Positions 1 through 8,607 are shown, counted from the first letter of the stretch. The stretch: DNA of 64,000 nucleotides from Chlorogloeopsis fritschii PCC 6912 (GCF_000317285.1 NZ_AJLN01000045.1:1-64000); one strand, 5' to 3'. The notes: a model not told the origin generated them from the letters alone. A program made the numbers and translations.

Positions 1-248
1 AACAATACATTAACACAGGTTTACTTAACTTTACAATACCCTTGAGTAAATTAAGCTCATTAATCTTACTTAAGTAGGACTAAGTGTCTTTCCTACTCAA
101 ACTACGGTTGTCAATGCAGGAGGGCTTGCGTTGTAAAATACAAAGTTGCTTCGGTGCTTTTATCCATACTTGGCCTGTGTCAAGGAAAGCGTGGAAGTAT
201 AGCATCACGTTGCTCAAAGCTGGCTAAATTTAAAGAGAGGAGATACTC
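1..248. other. Intergenic leader upstream of the Rieske gene
   Basis: No gene is visible here. The stretch is AT-rich and ends in a purine-rich ribosome binding site (AGAGAGGAG) seven bases before the ATG at 249. It probably holds the promoter and 5' leader of the Rieske gene; no known RNA motif was recognised. Confidence 0.4.
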
Positions 249-605
249 ATGAGTTGGACAAAAGTTCTTTCAGCTGACGCACTTTCTCCAGGCGGGCGAC
301 AAGTAGTGAAAGTTGGCAACCGAAATATTTTGCTGTTGAATCATGAAGATCAGCTTTATGCAGTTGAAAATGCCTGTCCTCATCTGAAATTATCTTTAAA
401 GAAAAGTAAAGTCACTGAAGACGGGGCGATCGTTTGTCCTTGGCATCGCAGTGCTTTTGATCTGCGCACTGGTGAAGTTAAGGAGTGGATCACTTGGCCA
501 CCTGTTGTTGGTAAGGCTATGAGTATGGTTTCGCAACAAAAGGTGCTGCCTATTTTTCCAGTTCGCGTGGAGGAAGGAAGTATTTGGGTAGACGTGGAAG
601 AGTAA
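249..605 (+). CDS. Rieske-type [2Fe-2S] ferredoxin-like protein
   Basis: This 118-residue protein is a free-standing Rieske domain. The cluster ligands are visible as CPH (C43, H45) and CPWH (C63, H66), the CxH-x17-CxxH pattern of soluble Rieske ferredoxins and of the small subunit type of NirD. There is no membrane anchor, so it is probably a cytosolic electron carrier for an oxygenase or reductase encoded elsewhere. A good Shine-Dalgarno (AGGAG) supports the start. It is transcribed alone; the next gene begins about 150 bases later and is unrelated. The electron-transfer partner cannot be told from the sequence. Confidence 0.85.
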   Translation: MSWTKVLSADALSPGGRQVVKVGNRNILLLNHEDQLYAVENACPHLKLSLKKSKVTEDGAIVCPWHRSAFDLRTGEVKEWITWPPVVGKAMSMVSQQKVLPIFPVRVEEGSIWVDVEE

Positions 606-751
606 GAACTTCTGCATCTGCATAGCGATCGCTTTGGGAATTTACCTGTGGTAATGCAAATTCCTGAGTTGGCGATCGCTTACTATTTTTCTTAGAGTCC
701 GATTATATGTAGCTGAATACCTGCAATTGCAGGTGACAAAAGGAATCGGAG

Positions 752-1441
752 ATGTTTGTTATGTTTGAAAAACAACCACAAGATTTACGGCAGAAGGTAA
801 AACAGCTAGCTACCGAAGCCTTAAATAAATCAGATCCATCGGCATGGTTTGAAGTTTTATATACTGAAGCGCAGGGTGATACAGCACAGATTCCTTGGGC
901 AAAGCTAACTGTAAACCCCTATTTACAAAATTGGTTATTGACTTATAGTCCTCAAAGTCAAGGACATTCAGCTTTGGTAATTGGTTGTGGTTTGGGAGAT
1001 GATGCGGAGGCTTTAGCAGAATTTGGATTTCAGGTAACTGCCTTTGATATTTCCCCCACAGCTATAGCCTGGTGCAAACAACGATTTCCTGATTCGCCTG
1101 TTACTTATGCGATCGCAGACTTGTTAGCAATTCCCCCGCAATGGCATTATGCATTTGATTTAGTGGTCGAATCTCGCAATCTACAAGCCTTACCTTTGAG
1201 TGTGCGTTCCTGTGCCATTCAATCAGTAGCTTCTTTAGTCGCTGTGGGAGGAACGTTATTGGTGATTAATCGATTTCGCGAGACTGAAGCAGAACCCGAT
1301 GGCCCTCCTTGGCCATTATCTAACTCAGAACTTGCTCAGTTTGAAGCATTGGGATTATCGGAAGTTCGTCGTACTCTATTAATGGATCCAGAGCAGCCCG
1401 ATGTTAAACATATACGACTTGAGTATCAAAGGCAAGTCTAA
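752..1441 (+). CDS. Class I SAM-dependent methyltransferase
   Basis: The 229-residue protein has a Rossmann-type SAM site: motif I VIGCGLGDD at residues 76-84, followed by the acidic end of beta-2 (FDIS, 98-101). The overall layout resembles the thiopurine/thiol methyltransferase group, but the substrate is not evident. The start is uncertain: ATG at 752 has AGGA seven bases upstream, while the in-frame ATG at 761 has CGGAG nine bases upstream and would remove three residues. It sits alone between the Rieske gene and a convergent binding-protein gene. Confidence 0.75.
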   Translation: MFVMFEKQPQDLRQKVKQLATEALNKSDPSAWFEVLYTEAQGDTAQIPWAKLTVNPYLQNWLLTYSPQSQGHSALVIGCGLGDDAEALAEFGFQVTAFDISPTAIAWCKQRFPDSPVTYAIADLLAIPPQWHYAFDLVVESRNLQALPLSVRSCAIQSVASLVAVGGTLLVINRFRETEAEPDGPPWPLSNSELAQFEALGLSEVRRTLLMDPEQPDVKHIRLEYQRQV

Positions 1442-1445
1442 TAAT

Positions 1446-1471
1446 AAAAACCCCGGCTATCAACCGAGGTT
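1446..1471 (-). terminator. Possible intrinsic terminator (weak)
   Basis: An 8-bp stem with one mismatch (AACCTCGG / CCGGGGTT, read on the minus strand) is followed on that strand by TTTATTATTA. It could end transcripts of the minus-strand binding-protein gene, whose stop is about 240 bases upstream of it. The stem is imperfect and the distance is long, so the call is tentative. Confidence 0.35.
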
Positions 1472-1709
1472 AGAGGAGAAAACCATTTGTCATTTGCGTA
1501 GCGTGTGCGTAGCACTTTGGGAGATAAGAATATTCCGAGAGGGAGAAAATTTTAGTTAGCACTATAGGCAACCAAGTACATCTTTAGCTTAGTAGGTTAC
1601 TAGTTGATGATTCCTCTGCCATTAGTAGTGCTATAGGTAGTTTTACGTCTTCTATCACATTAATTAATGTAAAAAACCGTAACGAAATTTGTTAAATAAA
1701 ATATTTTTC

Positions 1710-2615
1710 TTAAAGCTCACTTTTGGGAATTTCTTCACGGGATTCGATCACTAATTGCATGGTTTCAACAGTTAAATCGCGCAAATCTTTATTTAGAAAC
1801 ACGACACCATTTGCACCAAACCAGCGGTCAAATATAGTTACATATCGTTTCTCTCCATCCACAAATCCTTGCATAAATTTGTACAAGGTATAATTTACTG
1901 CATCAAGGAACTTAGAGTTATTCTCAGGAACTATACAAGCAATGCCCTCGCTGGAATAAGGGCGATCGGGTACAATTTGGAATGCATCTTGATTTTTAGT
2001 TGTTTCTAACCATCCCTCGATCAGAATGCTATCTGATGCCAGAGCATCTATTTTTCCCTGTTGCAGGGCAGTATATCCCTCTGCTCTATCTTTGAGGAAG
2101 ACTAGTTGAGCTTGAGGTTGCGATCGCTTAATTGCTAATTCATTGGTGGTTTGTTTCAGTACACCAACACGCTTACCAATCAAAGACTCAGGAGAACCTA
2201 TATTACTTCCTTTTTTTACCAATAACTGGGTACCAGTAGCGCCATAGCTAAGTGAGAAATCCACCTTTTTGTCGCGTTCCCAGGTAAAACTGCTAGCATC
2301 GCAAACAATATCAACTTGTCGGTTCAGTATTTTGGGAATCCTTTGTGCAGGTGTTAGTGCCACCAATTTTAATTGAATTTTTTTTCCAAGTTCTTTTTCT
2401 AACTGCTCTTTAATTAAATTCAGCATATCTATGGAATAGCCAACCAACTGCCCCTTACTATCAGCATAAGCAAAGGGGATTGCATCTTTACTTGTGCCTG
2501 CTGTGAGTACACCTGTTCGTGCCACTTTTTGCATTACATTTTCTGCCTGAGCTAGACTCGGTGTCGATGCCGCAAAAAATAAACTCAAGGTTGTTATTAC
2601 CAATTTTTTATACAT
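1710..2615 (-). CDS. Periplasmic amino-acid-binding protein (ABC family 3 SBP)
   Basis: A 301-residue solute-binding protein with an N-terminal signal peptide ending near SLAQA (residues 19-23). The mature part follows the family-3 pattern: TGVLTAGTSKDAIPFAY at the start of lobe 1, then DIVCDASSFTWERDKKVDFS, then the lobe-2 segments LIGKRVGVLKQTTNE and ALQQGKIDALASD. Such proteins capture glutamate, aspartate or related amino acids for an ABC importer in the periplasm. No permease or ATPase gene is adjacent, so it is an orphan here; it may serve a transporter encoded elsewhere or act as a sensor subunit. Confidence 0.8.
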   Translation of the reverse strand: MYKKLVITTLSLFFAASTPSLAQAENVMQKVARTGVLTAGTSKDAIPFAYADSKGQLVGYSIDMLNLIKEQLEKELGKKIQLKLVALTPAQRIPKILNRQVDIVCDASSFTWERDKKVDFSLSYGATGTQLLVKKGSNIGSPESLIGKRVGVLKQTTNELAIKRSQPQAQLVFLKDRAEGYTALQQGKIDALASDSILIEGWLETTKNQDAFQIVPDRPYSSEGIACIVPENNSKFLDAVNYTLYKFMQGFVDGEKRYVTIFDRWFGANGVVFLNKDLRDLTVETMQLVIESREEIPKSEL

Positions 2616-3057
2616 ATTTAATATCCCGAATACTGTATTTGATTCGGTTTATTTTACAAGGATATTTAACACTAGTAAAGCTAAGTAGTTCGGTACAATT
2701 AAGTCGTTAAGCTCGTCATTAGCCATTGGTCATTGGTCATTAGTATAGAGTTCCAGTTTTTTTACATTTATTAACGCGTGTCGCTTTTATCCCGCCTACT
2801 TACTTAACATCTATATTAATATTTTAGATTCAATGATTCCGATGGCCTTAAGAATATATCGACTGAAATCTTAAAACTCAAAACATATATAAAAAAAGTA
2901 TGTCAACTTAACGACAGAGCCGATATTTTTTGAGAAGATTAAATGGGTTTTGACCAGATTGGAACTATATTCTCAATAATTCAGCGTGAATATGTAGTTA
3001 AGTTGACTTTACACAACAACTTGGTCAAGTTAAGCTTTTATCTCTTCTTCTGAATCT
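2616..3057. other. Intergenic region with short repeats
   Basis: No gene is seen. The right flank of the binding-protein gene probably carries its promoter. Positions 2717-2744 hold three heptamer-like copies of the ATTGGTC type. Farther on, GTCAACTTAAC (2902-2912) recurs in inverted orientation at 2997-3007, framing an 84-bp AT-rich stretch, possibly a decayed MITE. Confidence 0.45.
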
Positions 3058-3300
3058 TTAAATTTCTCCAGTAACTTTAACTGGCTCGTGACCAAACTTC
3101 ATTAATTCGTAAAGATCTGAAGCATACAAATCTTCATGACATGGTTCATCTGTTTGGCTTGTTGCCACAATTGGATCGCCGTAGGCTTTAGTTTTACCTA
3201 TGAGTAAAAGTTTCTTGCCTGCGCACTCTCCAATTAACTTGAACTGGTTGTCAGGGAAAAAGTCTACATCAGTAAAGAAAGCACGATTTTTGATAGGCAT
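3058..3300 (-). CDS. Small hypothetical protein downstream of the c-di-AMP riboswitch
   Basis: An 80-residue soluble protein that I do not recognise. The start is set at the ATG whose upstream sequence is AGGAGGAGAA, a near-perfect ribosome binding site; an upstream in-frame ATG at 3339 lacks one. The protein begins MPIKNRAFF and is slightly acidic, with two Cys (one in ECAGKK, one in DEPCHED) and no membrane segment. It is the second of two short genes lying downstream of the riboswitch at 3722-3846 in the same orientation, 107 bases after the first, so it may be part of the same transcript. Confidence 0.6.
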   Translation of the reverse strand: MPIKNRAFFTDVDFFPDNQFKLIGECAGKKLLLIGKTKAYGDPIVATSQTDEPCHEDLYASDLYELMKFGHEPVKVTGEI

Positions 3301-3407
3301 TTCTCCTCCTAAGTTCTGATGCAACAGCTGTGTTAACAAAAAAGATTAATAAGTGTGTTAATTTTTGTGTCCCAATTACCTTGTTTGATAACGAGTTACT
3401 AACACGC

Positions 3408-3596
3408 TTATTTGCAGGATTGGGATTTTGATTGGAGCAATCTGTCAACGCAAATTTTACCGTATCCAAGTGCTTCAGCCTCTGTTGGAAAACAAAAAGG
3501 CTCGCTGTACTGATTTCCTTTTGGATCTGTGTAGTCAACGGCAATACCGCTCAACTCTTTTGTTGTGACTAAAATCCACTGTTTGTAATTAATCAT
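3408..3596 (-). CDS. Small hypothetical protein, first gene after the c-di-AMP riboswitch
   Basis: A 62-residue soluble protein beginning MINYKQW. The start at 3596 is preferred over in-frame ATGs up to 3662 because AGAGG lies five bases upstream. It contains AVDYTDPKGNQYSEPFCFPTE, a pattern seen in small cyanobacterial proteins with a short beta-sheet, but I cannot name a family. It starts about 125 bases downstream of the 3' end of the riboswitch aptamer with no gene between, making it the likely direct target. A function in osmolyte, wall or potassium homeostasis would fit c-di-AMP control but is pure inference. Confidence 0.55.
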   Translation of the reverse strand: MINYKQWILVTTKELSGIAVDYTDPKGNQYSEPFCFPTEAEALGYGKICVDRLLQSKSQSCK

Positions 3597-3721
3597 CCTA
3601 GCCTCTGTATTTTTGTAGCGGTTGGCGAGGTGGGTTAATAAACAGATATCTGCCACTGCCAATTCAATAGCAATGTCAGCTAGGAGACCACAAGGACAAT
3701 AGCTTAGAGTAAGCTGATGTC

Positions 3722-3846
3722 AAAGGTACTCCTTCCAATGCCGACGGAGTTAGCTGACGGGCTAAGACTGGAAGGTGTCTCTCTCGCTTTGAGATTCGCC
3801 CCAAAGATTGGTTCCTCCGCTTCTTGTCCAGATCTAAGGCTTTTTA
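3722..3846 (-). promoter_or_regulatory. c-di-AMP riboswitch (ydaO-yuaA type)
   Basis: Read on the minus strand, the conserved blocks of the ydaO aptamer appear in order: GCGGAGGAACC, TTTGGGGCGAATCT, an AGAC/GTCT stem around ACCTTCC, then CCCGTCAGCTAACTCCG, GGCATT and GGAAGG. The last block can pair with ACCTTCC to form the expected pseudoknot, and CGGAG pairs with CTCCG. This is the arrangement of structurally characterised bacterial c-di-AMP aptamers. Downstream, TAGCTGAC (minus strand; plus 3675-3682) is the exact complement of the aptamer core GTCAGCTA (plus 3751-3758) and is a candidate switching strand. Genes downstream are two short unknown ORFs. Confidence 0.88.
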
Positions 3847-4059
3847 ACCATAATGCTGGACTGAATTAGGCTATATTCCCACTTAAAATAAACATATACT
3901 GATACGTTGAAACAGTCAATCAACCACTTCTTCTATTTCCTTTCATCTCTTATGAAAATAAGGGCTAGAGAATAAGCAACTGAGCCTTTTATCTATTGAT
4001 TATTTAATTAAATTATATGAGTGTCTATCTTGAACTCCTAGTATAAAATTCATCTACTA

Positions 4060-4761
4060 CTACCAAGCAATTGGTTTTCTATTCCGGAAAAATTTACCTG
4101 TTGGACTGTCATATACAAGTGTCGCCAGCCACACAATCGTGTCAACTCCTTGTTCAGGGGTTAGCGGTGCATTTGAACCACCCATATCGGTTTTCACCCA
4201 ACCAGGACAAACTGAATTTGCTAATATGTTTGTGCCTTGTAATTCGCTTGCAAAAATTCGCGTTAAGGCATTTAAAGCAGCTTTAGAAATGCGATATCCA
4301 GGTAAACCACCCTGCATATCACTCAATTGTCCTGCACCTGAAGAAACATTCACTATCCGCCCGTAATTTTGTTTCTTCATTAAGGGAATCAACGCCTGAG
4401 TTACACGCAATACACCGTAAACATTTGTCTCCATTGTTTCTTGTAATGTGTCTATTGGAGTATCGAAAACACTATTGCAATCAATATATATACCTGCGTT
4501 ATTCACCAACACATCTAACCGTTCAAATTGCTGATTAATAAATTCAGCTAATTTCTGGCTACTTTCATCACTGGTAACATCAAGGTGATAATAAATTACA
4601 TCTAATCCTTCCGATTGTAATTTTTCAGCTGCCGCTTTTCCTTTTGCTTCATCACGGCTAGTAAGAATTACTTGATATCCCTTTTTTGCTAATTGGCGAG
4701 AAATTTCAAATCCTAAACCGCGATTTGCACCTGTTACTACTGCAATTTTTGGTGTTGTCAT
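4060..4761 (-). CDS. Short-chain dehydrogenase/reductase (carbonyl-reductase-like)
   Basis: A 233-residue classical SDR with TGANRGLG (residues 10-17) for NAD(P)H binding, NNAG (87-90), the catalytic Ser region VSSGAG (139-144) and Y156-x3-K160. Arg in the glycine loop and SRDEAKGK after beta-2 suggest NADPH preference. The closest pattern I recognise is the carbonyl reductase / (+)-neomenthol dehydrogenase-like group. The substrate is unknown. The coding sequence ends about 200 bases before the riboswitch that drives the small genes, on the same strand. Confidence 0.85.
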   Translation of the reverse strand: MTTPKIAVVTGANRGLGFEISRQLAKKGYQVILTSRDEAKGKAAAEKLQSEGLDVIYYHLDVTSDESSQKLAEFINQQFERLDVLVNNAGIYIDCNSVFDTPIDTLQETMETNVYGVLRVTQALIPLMKKQNYGRIVNVSSGAGQLSDMQGGLPGYRISKAALNALTRIFASELQGTNILANSVCPGWVKTDMGGSNAPLTPEQGVDTIVWLATLVYDSPTGKFFRNRKPIAW

Positions 4762-4802
4762 GTTCGGATTCTCTAGTTTAGTAGTTTAGAAATCTTTATT
4801 TA

Positions 4803-4836
4803 GGTGCGTTAGGCTAAAGCCGTAACACACCCTACG
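4803..4836. repeat. Hairpin repeat of the GTGCGTTA...TAACACAC type
   Basis: GTGCGTTAGGCT and AGCCGTAACACAC form an almost perfect stem with a one-base loop, followed by CCTACG. This hairpin type is a common dispersed repeat between cyanobacterial genes. It lies between the SDR gene and the upstream VOC gene, both on the minus strand, and could stabilise or end the VOC transcript. Confidence 0.6.
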
Positions 4837-4842
4837 ATTTAA

Positions 4843-5238
4843 TTATTTAAGTGCATAATCTTGGTTGTATTCCACGAGTTCAATTTCGTTACCATCAGGA
4901 TCGTTGACATAAATTCTGTGTTTGGTTTCTGGTGCTGACATTGTGTAATATTCAATGCCTGCATCTTCAAGTATTTTTTTCATTGCATCACCATCAAGAA
5001 TTATAAAACCAACGTGGTTAATGCCAATGTTTTCGTAGGCGCTATGGACGCGTTCTTGCTCATTCTCATCATTTAATGCAAGATAAAATTGATGATTACC
5101 TAAATGCATCCAATGTCTACCGTTATACACACCATCAGCACGCACATACCATTCCGGAAATAAAGTTTGGTAAAACTTCTTGCTGTCGTTAAGATTTTTG
5201 CAAGCAAGATTAATATGCTCAAAGCGAATAAAATTCAT
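4843..5238 (-). CDS. VOC-family (glyoxalase/bleomycin-resistance fold) protein
   Basis: The 131-residue protein is one VOC module: it opens with FIRFEHINLACKNLNDSKKFY and ends with YVNDPDGNEIELVEY, the two paired beta-alpha-beta-beta-beta units of this fold. Candidate metal ligands are H9 and the Glu of EIELVE. Members include dioxygenases, lyases and resistance proteins, and the reaction is not predictable here. The ribosome binding site AAGGAGT five bases upstream supports the start. It is directly upstream of the SDR gene on the same strand. Confidence 0.8.
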   Translation of the reverse strand: MNFIRFEHINLACKNLNDSKKFYQTLFPEWYVRADGVYNGRHWMHLGNHQFYLALNDENEQERVHSAYENIGINHVGFIILDGDAMKKILEDAGIEYYTMSAPETKHRIYVNDPDGNEIELVEYNQDYALK

Positions 5239-5269
5239 ATCTACTCCTTATTTTAGAAATAGAGAATGG

Positions 5270-5315
5270 CTAATGGTTAATGGCTAATAGTTAATTGCTA
5301 CTAACAACTAACTAA
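5270..5315. repeat. Heptamer repeat tract (ATGGCTA/ATGGTTA type)
   Basis: GGCTAATGGTTAATGGCTA followed by AGTTAATTGCTACTAACAACTAA is a degenerate seven-base tandem repeat of the kind found between many genes in this window. It separates the ZIP and VOC genes. Confidence 0.55.
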
Positions 5316-5319
5316 CCTA

Positions 5320-6093
5320 TTACCCTAGCGAGACATCCAGAAACATCATGACTACAAACCCCAGCATCACACCAATAGTTCCTTCTTTTTCTAATCCTTT
5401 GCGATGAGATTCGGGGATGATTTCATCACTAATGACAAATAACATTGCTCCTGCTGCAAATGCCATCGCCCACGGCAAAATAAAGTTAGCAATACTTACC
5501 ACTCCCGCACCAACCAAACCACCGATTGGTTCAACTAATCCTGTCAGCAGAGAAATCCATAAAGCATAAGCTGCTGAATATTGCTCGCTCACTAAAGATA
5601 ATGCCACTACCAAACCTTCTGGAATATTTTGCAACCCAATACCCAAAGCAACAGGAATTCCGTCGGTAATATTGTTGTTACCAAAATTTACTCCTACGGC
5701 TAATCCTTCGGGAAAATTGTGAATAGTAATTGCAGTAATAAATAGCCAAATTCGCTTTAGGTTTGTACCACGATAGTTTTCTTTACCCTTGAAAAAATGT
5801 TCGTGGGGTAAAAACCGATGTACTAGTTGCAAAAATATTCCGCCTAACAGCATACCGGCAACAATAATTAAAGCAGCAATGGGTTTTGATGTTCCTTGAG
5901 CAATAGCTGCCTCGGTTCCCGGTACAATTAATGAGAACGATGTCGCTGCTAACATCACTCCTCCACCAAACCCCAGCATTATTCCTTGCACTCGCTGCGT
6001 GAGGTTGATTGGTAACAAAATCGGCAAAGCACCAACTACTGTAGCAAGTCCTGCACCTAAACTAGCGATCGCGCCGATCACAAGGCTTTCCAT
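5320..6093 (-). CDS. ZIP-family metal transporter
   Basis: A 257-residue, eight-helix membrane protein. The metal-binding signature of ZIP helices IV and V is visible as HNFPEG (H125-E129) and QNIPEG (155-160). A short loop with HEHFFKGK (98-104) replaces the long His-rich loop of eukaryotic ZIPs. It most resembles the bacterial ZupT/GufA branch, which imports zinc or other divalent cations across the inner membrane. No metal-responsive operator was recognised upstream. It is a single gene, preceded by the terminator of the PBP2 gene. Confidence 0.88.
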   Translation of the reverse strand: MESLVIGAIASLGAGLATVVGALPILLPINLTQRVQGIMLGFGGGVMLAATSFSLIVPGTEAAIAQGTSKPIAALIIVAGMLLGGIFLQLVHRFLPHEHFFKGKENYRGTNLKRIWLFITAITIHNFPEGLAVGVNFGNNNITDGIPVALGIGLQNIPEGLVVALSLVSEQYSAAYALWISLLTGLVEPIGGLVGAGVVSIANFILPWAMAFAAGAMLFVISDEIIPESHRKGLEKEGTIGVMLGFVVMMFLDVSLG

Positions 6094-6164
6094 ATCTAGG
6101 GTTTTTTATTTAATTCATATAAATAAATCATAGTCATTATGAGTTTGAGTTGCAAGCAATTAGC

Positions 6165-6201
6165 AAAAAAAATCGCAGGGGATGTTGATTGCCTGCGATT
6201 T
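6165..6201 (-). terminator. Intrinsic terminator of the PBP2 transcript
   Basis: On the minus strand AAATCGCAGG and CCTGCGATTT form a perfect 10-bp stem around a 12-base loop, followed by an uninterrupted run of T. It lies between the PBP2 stop and the start of the ZIP gene, so it ends PBP2 transcripts and insulates the ZIP gene. Confidence 0.8.
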
Positions 6202-6220
6202 GATAATAGGAGTTTAGTTG

Positions 6221-6288
6221 TGATACCTTAGATGCAACAAAGCTTTCAGGGTTTACATCTGTATCAAATTTTTCGTGAAATGGTATCA
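6221..6288. repeat. MITE-like element, GATAC/GTATC family, copy 1
   Basis: The 68-bp stretch starts TGATACC and ends GGTATCA. Its right half (ATCTGTATCAAATTTTT then CGTGAAATGGTATCA) is nearly identical to the end of the element at 19804-19909 read in the same direction, which shows that this is a dispersed family. It lies between the PBP2 stop and its terminator. Confidence 0.6.
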
Positions 6289-6365
6289 GTCGCCAGGAGC
6301 CAGAAGAAATTCTTTATTCTGAATTCTGACTTCTGGATTCTGGCTTCTTCTTCAATTCCTAATTT

Positions 6366-8183
6366 TTAAGGCTCTGGTTTTTCATACTTGCCTGGATATT
6401 TTTTGTGGAAATACTCTTCCATTACTTTTAGCGCGATCGGCCCGGCAACGCTACCACCGCCACCACCAGAATGTTCTGCGAACGCTACAACTAGAATTTC
6501 AGGATTATCGGCGGGAGCATAACCACCAAACCAAGCATGATTGGCTTTGATGCCATTACGTCTCCATGCTTCAGCAGTTCCGGTTTTGCCTGCCACAGGA
6601 GGAAGTGTTGGCACATTTAAAGCTTTACCAGTACCTTCTGAGACTACTTTGCGCAATCCTTCGCGAAGAACTTTGGCGGTTGACGGTTTCATATTAATCG
6701 GCTCGCGCCATGATTTTGCTTGTTCGTTATCTTTAAGTAAATGGGGCTGGACTCGGTAGCCACCATTAGCAGGTACAGCAAACATAACCGCAACTTGCAG
6801 TGGTGTTGCAAGTAGTGCTCCTTGACCGATTGACATATTCACCGAATCGCCAACAGTCCAAGGCATTTTCCAGACTTTCCGTTTCCATGCTTCATCTGGA
6901 ACAAAACCTTTTGATTCTTCGGAAGCAAATTCAAACCCAGTTTTCTTGCCGAAACCATACTTGCGAGTCCAATTGATTAACGTGGAACCACCAACTCTGG
7001 CACCTACTTGGTAGAAAAAGGTATCGCTGCTCATAGCGATCGCCCGTGCAAATCCCAATGCACCAAATCCGGCATGATTCCACTCATTAAAACGGTAACC
7101 TCCAAAGCTTAGGGAACCGTAGGTTTGTAGTACTGTCTGCGGCGAAAATTTCCCCGACTCTAGTCCGGCTGTAGTGGTAACAATTTTGAAAGTACTAGCT
7201 GGAGGATAAGCTTGCAGGGCGCGATTGAGTAACGGATGATCTGCACCTAGCAGAATTTGTTGCAATTCTTTCTGAGACGCTCTTTGCTTAGAGAAAACAT
7301 TCGGGTCAAAGGTGGGGTGAGACACCATTGCTAAAATCGCCCCATTTTGGGGATTCATGGCAATAACTGTGCCGTTGCGCTGCGCAAGAGCTTTTTCGGC
7401 TGCCATTTGCAAATTCCAATCTATAGTCAAGCGGATATCATCACCAGGTTTTGCCTGTTTCTCCCCTAAAATCCGCAATGGACGACCATTACTATCAACT
7501 TCTACCTGCTGTCCGCCCCACTCACCCCGGAGCACATTTTCAAAAGCCTTTTCTATTCCCATCTGACCGATAACATCTCCGAGGCGATAGCCTTTGTCTT
7601 TTTTATCTTTTAACTGCTCGGCTGTTAGTTCGCGGGTATAACCAAGTACATGAGCAAATTCCTTACCGTGTGGATAGTAACGAACAGCTTCCGTATGTAC
7701 TTCCACCTCGTCAAGTTCGTTTTCATATTCCTTTAGAGCGGTAATCTCGTCTAGCTCCAGATCGCGCTTAATTCGTACAAGACCAGAAGAGTTGGGGCCT
7801 GCCTCTTTTAACTTGTTTTCAATTTCTTCTAGAGATATACCCAGAATTTGAGATAAACGTATACCAGTTTGCGGCCAAGATTGTTTCTGATGAGCCATTG
7901 GCCACAAATACACGGAATGAGGGTAGCGAGTCGTAGCTAAAAGTTTACCATTGCAGTCAAAAACGTTGCCTCGCTCCGGTTGTTTGAGTAATAGCCTAAT
8001 TCGATTCGATTCTGCTTGTTGCCGATGAGTTGGGCCTTGGATAATTTGCAAATATACTAAACGTGCCAGAATGCCGCTTGTCAAAAATAAGGTCAATAGA
8101 ATTAAAAATACCGATTGTAAGCCTCGTCCAACGGTACGCTTTTCTTTAGGATTGCCAAGTAGAGGAAATTGTAGTGAAGGCAT
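6366..8183 (-). CDS. mrdA: Penicillin-binding protein 2 (peptidoglycan DD-transpeptidase)
   Basis: A 605-residue class B PBP. An N-terminal membrane anchor (about residues 23-48) is followed by the dimerisation/pedestal region and the transpeptidase domain. The active site is complete: STFK with S330 and K333, SSD (MSSDTFF), and KTG at 533-535. PBP2 cross-links peptidoglycan during cell elongation with RodA and MreB. No rodA, mreC or mreD gene is adjacent. The C-terminus is short (HKKYPGKYEKPEP), without extra domains. The terminator at 6165-6201 follows. Confidence 0.92.
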   Translation of the reverse strand: MPSLQFPLLGNPKEKRTVGRGLQSVFLILLTLFLTSGILARLVYLQIIQGPTHRQQAESNRIRLLLKQPERGNVFDCNGKLLATTRYPHSVYLWPMAHQKQSWPQTGIRLSQILGISLEEIENKLKEAGPNSSGLVRIKRDLELDEITALKEYENELDEVEVHTEAVRYYPHGKEFAHVLGYTRELTAEQLKDKKDKGYRLGDVIGQMGIEKAFENVLRGEWGGQQVEVDSNGRPLRILGEKQAKPGDDIRLTIDWNLQMAAEKALAQRNGTVIAMNPQNGAILAMVSHPTFDPNVFSKQRASQKELQQILLGADHPLLNRALQAYPPASTFKIVTTTAGLESGKFSPQTVLQTYGSLSFGGYRFNEWNHAGFGALGFARAIAMSSDTFFYQVGARVGGSTLINWTRKYGFGKKTGFEFASEESKGFVPDEAWKRKVWKMPWTVGDSVNMSIGQGALLATPLQVAVMFAVPANGGYRVQPHLLKDNEQAKSWREPINMKPSTAKVLREGLRKVVSEGTGKALNVPTLPPVAGKTGTAEAWRRNGIKANHAWFGGYAPADNPEILVVAFAEHSGGGGGSVAGPIALKVMEEYFHKKYPGKYEKPEP

Positions 8184-8571
8184 ATAACAAATAGTTAGTC
8201 AAATATTCATAAAACTGCTTATTTCAAAGGCTTTTTAGCCTTTTTCAATTGGGTTGCTCTCATTCAGGTAAATACGAGCAACAATACAGCCTAGTAATTC
8301 TCCAGGGATAGAATGTACTATTTTTACCAGCAAGTCGAGGTAATTTCAATAAATACATAGGACAAAAACTAATTTGGGGACTATGATTGCTCGTATACAA
8401 TTACACTAATTTTGGCTAGAATTTAATGCTAAAAACTTACAAAAGTATATGTCTAATAAATAATAGTTGTCTTACCGGATAAAATGTACCCAAGTCTGAT
8501 TTGTAGTTTGTGAAGCAGACTACATTATTTTGTAATAATTTGTAAAATTAATAGTTTTCTAATTTAGGACT
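8184..8571. other. Divergent intergenic region between PBP2 and potA
   Basis: This 388-bp AT-rich region separates divergent genes and should hold both promoters. A short hairpin GGCTTTTTAGCC followed by TTTTT lies near 8228-8243. No operator was recognised, and no gene is seen. Confidence 0.4.
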
Positions 8572-8607
8572 ATGGCCTCTAGTTTGACGCAAAACCAGGG
8601 GGAAATA

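Noticed and set aside
2902-3007. Complete MITE framed by GTCAACTTAAC
   Set aside because: Only 11 bp of inverted repeat and no second copy in the window; kept as a note under the intergenic entry.
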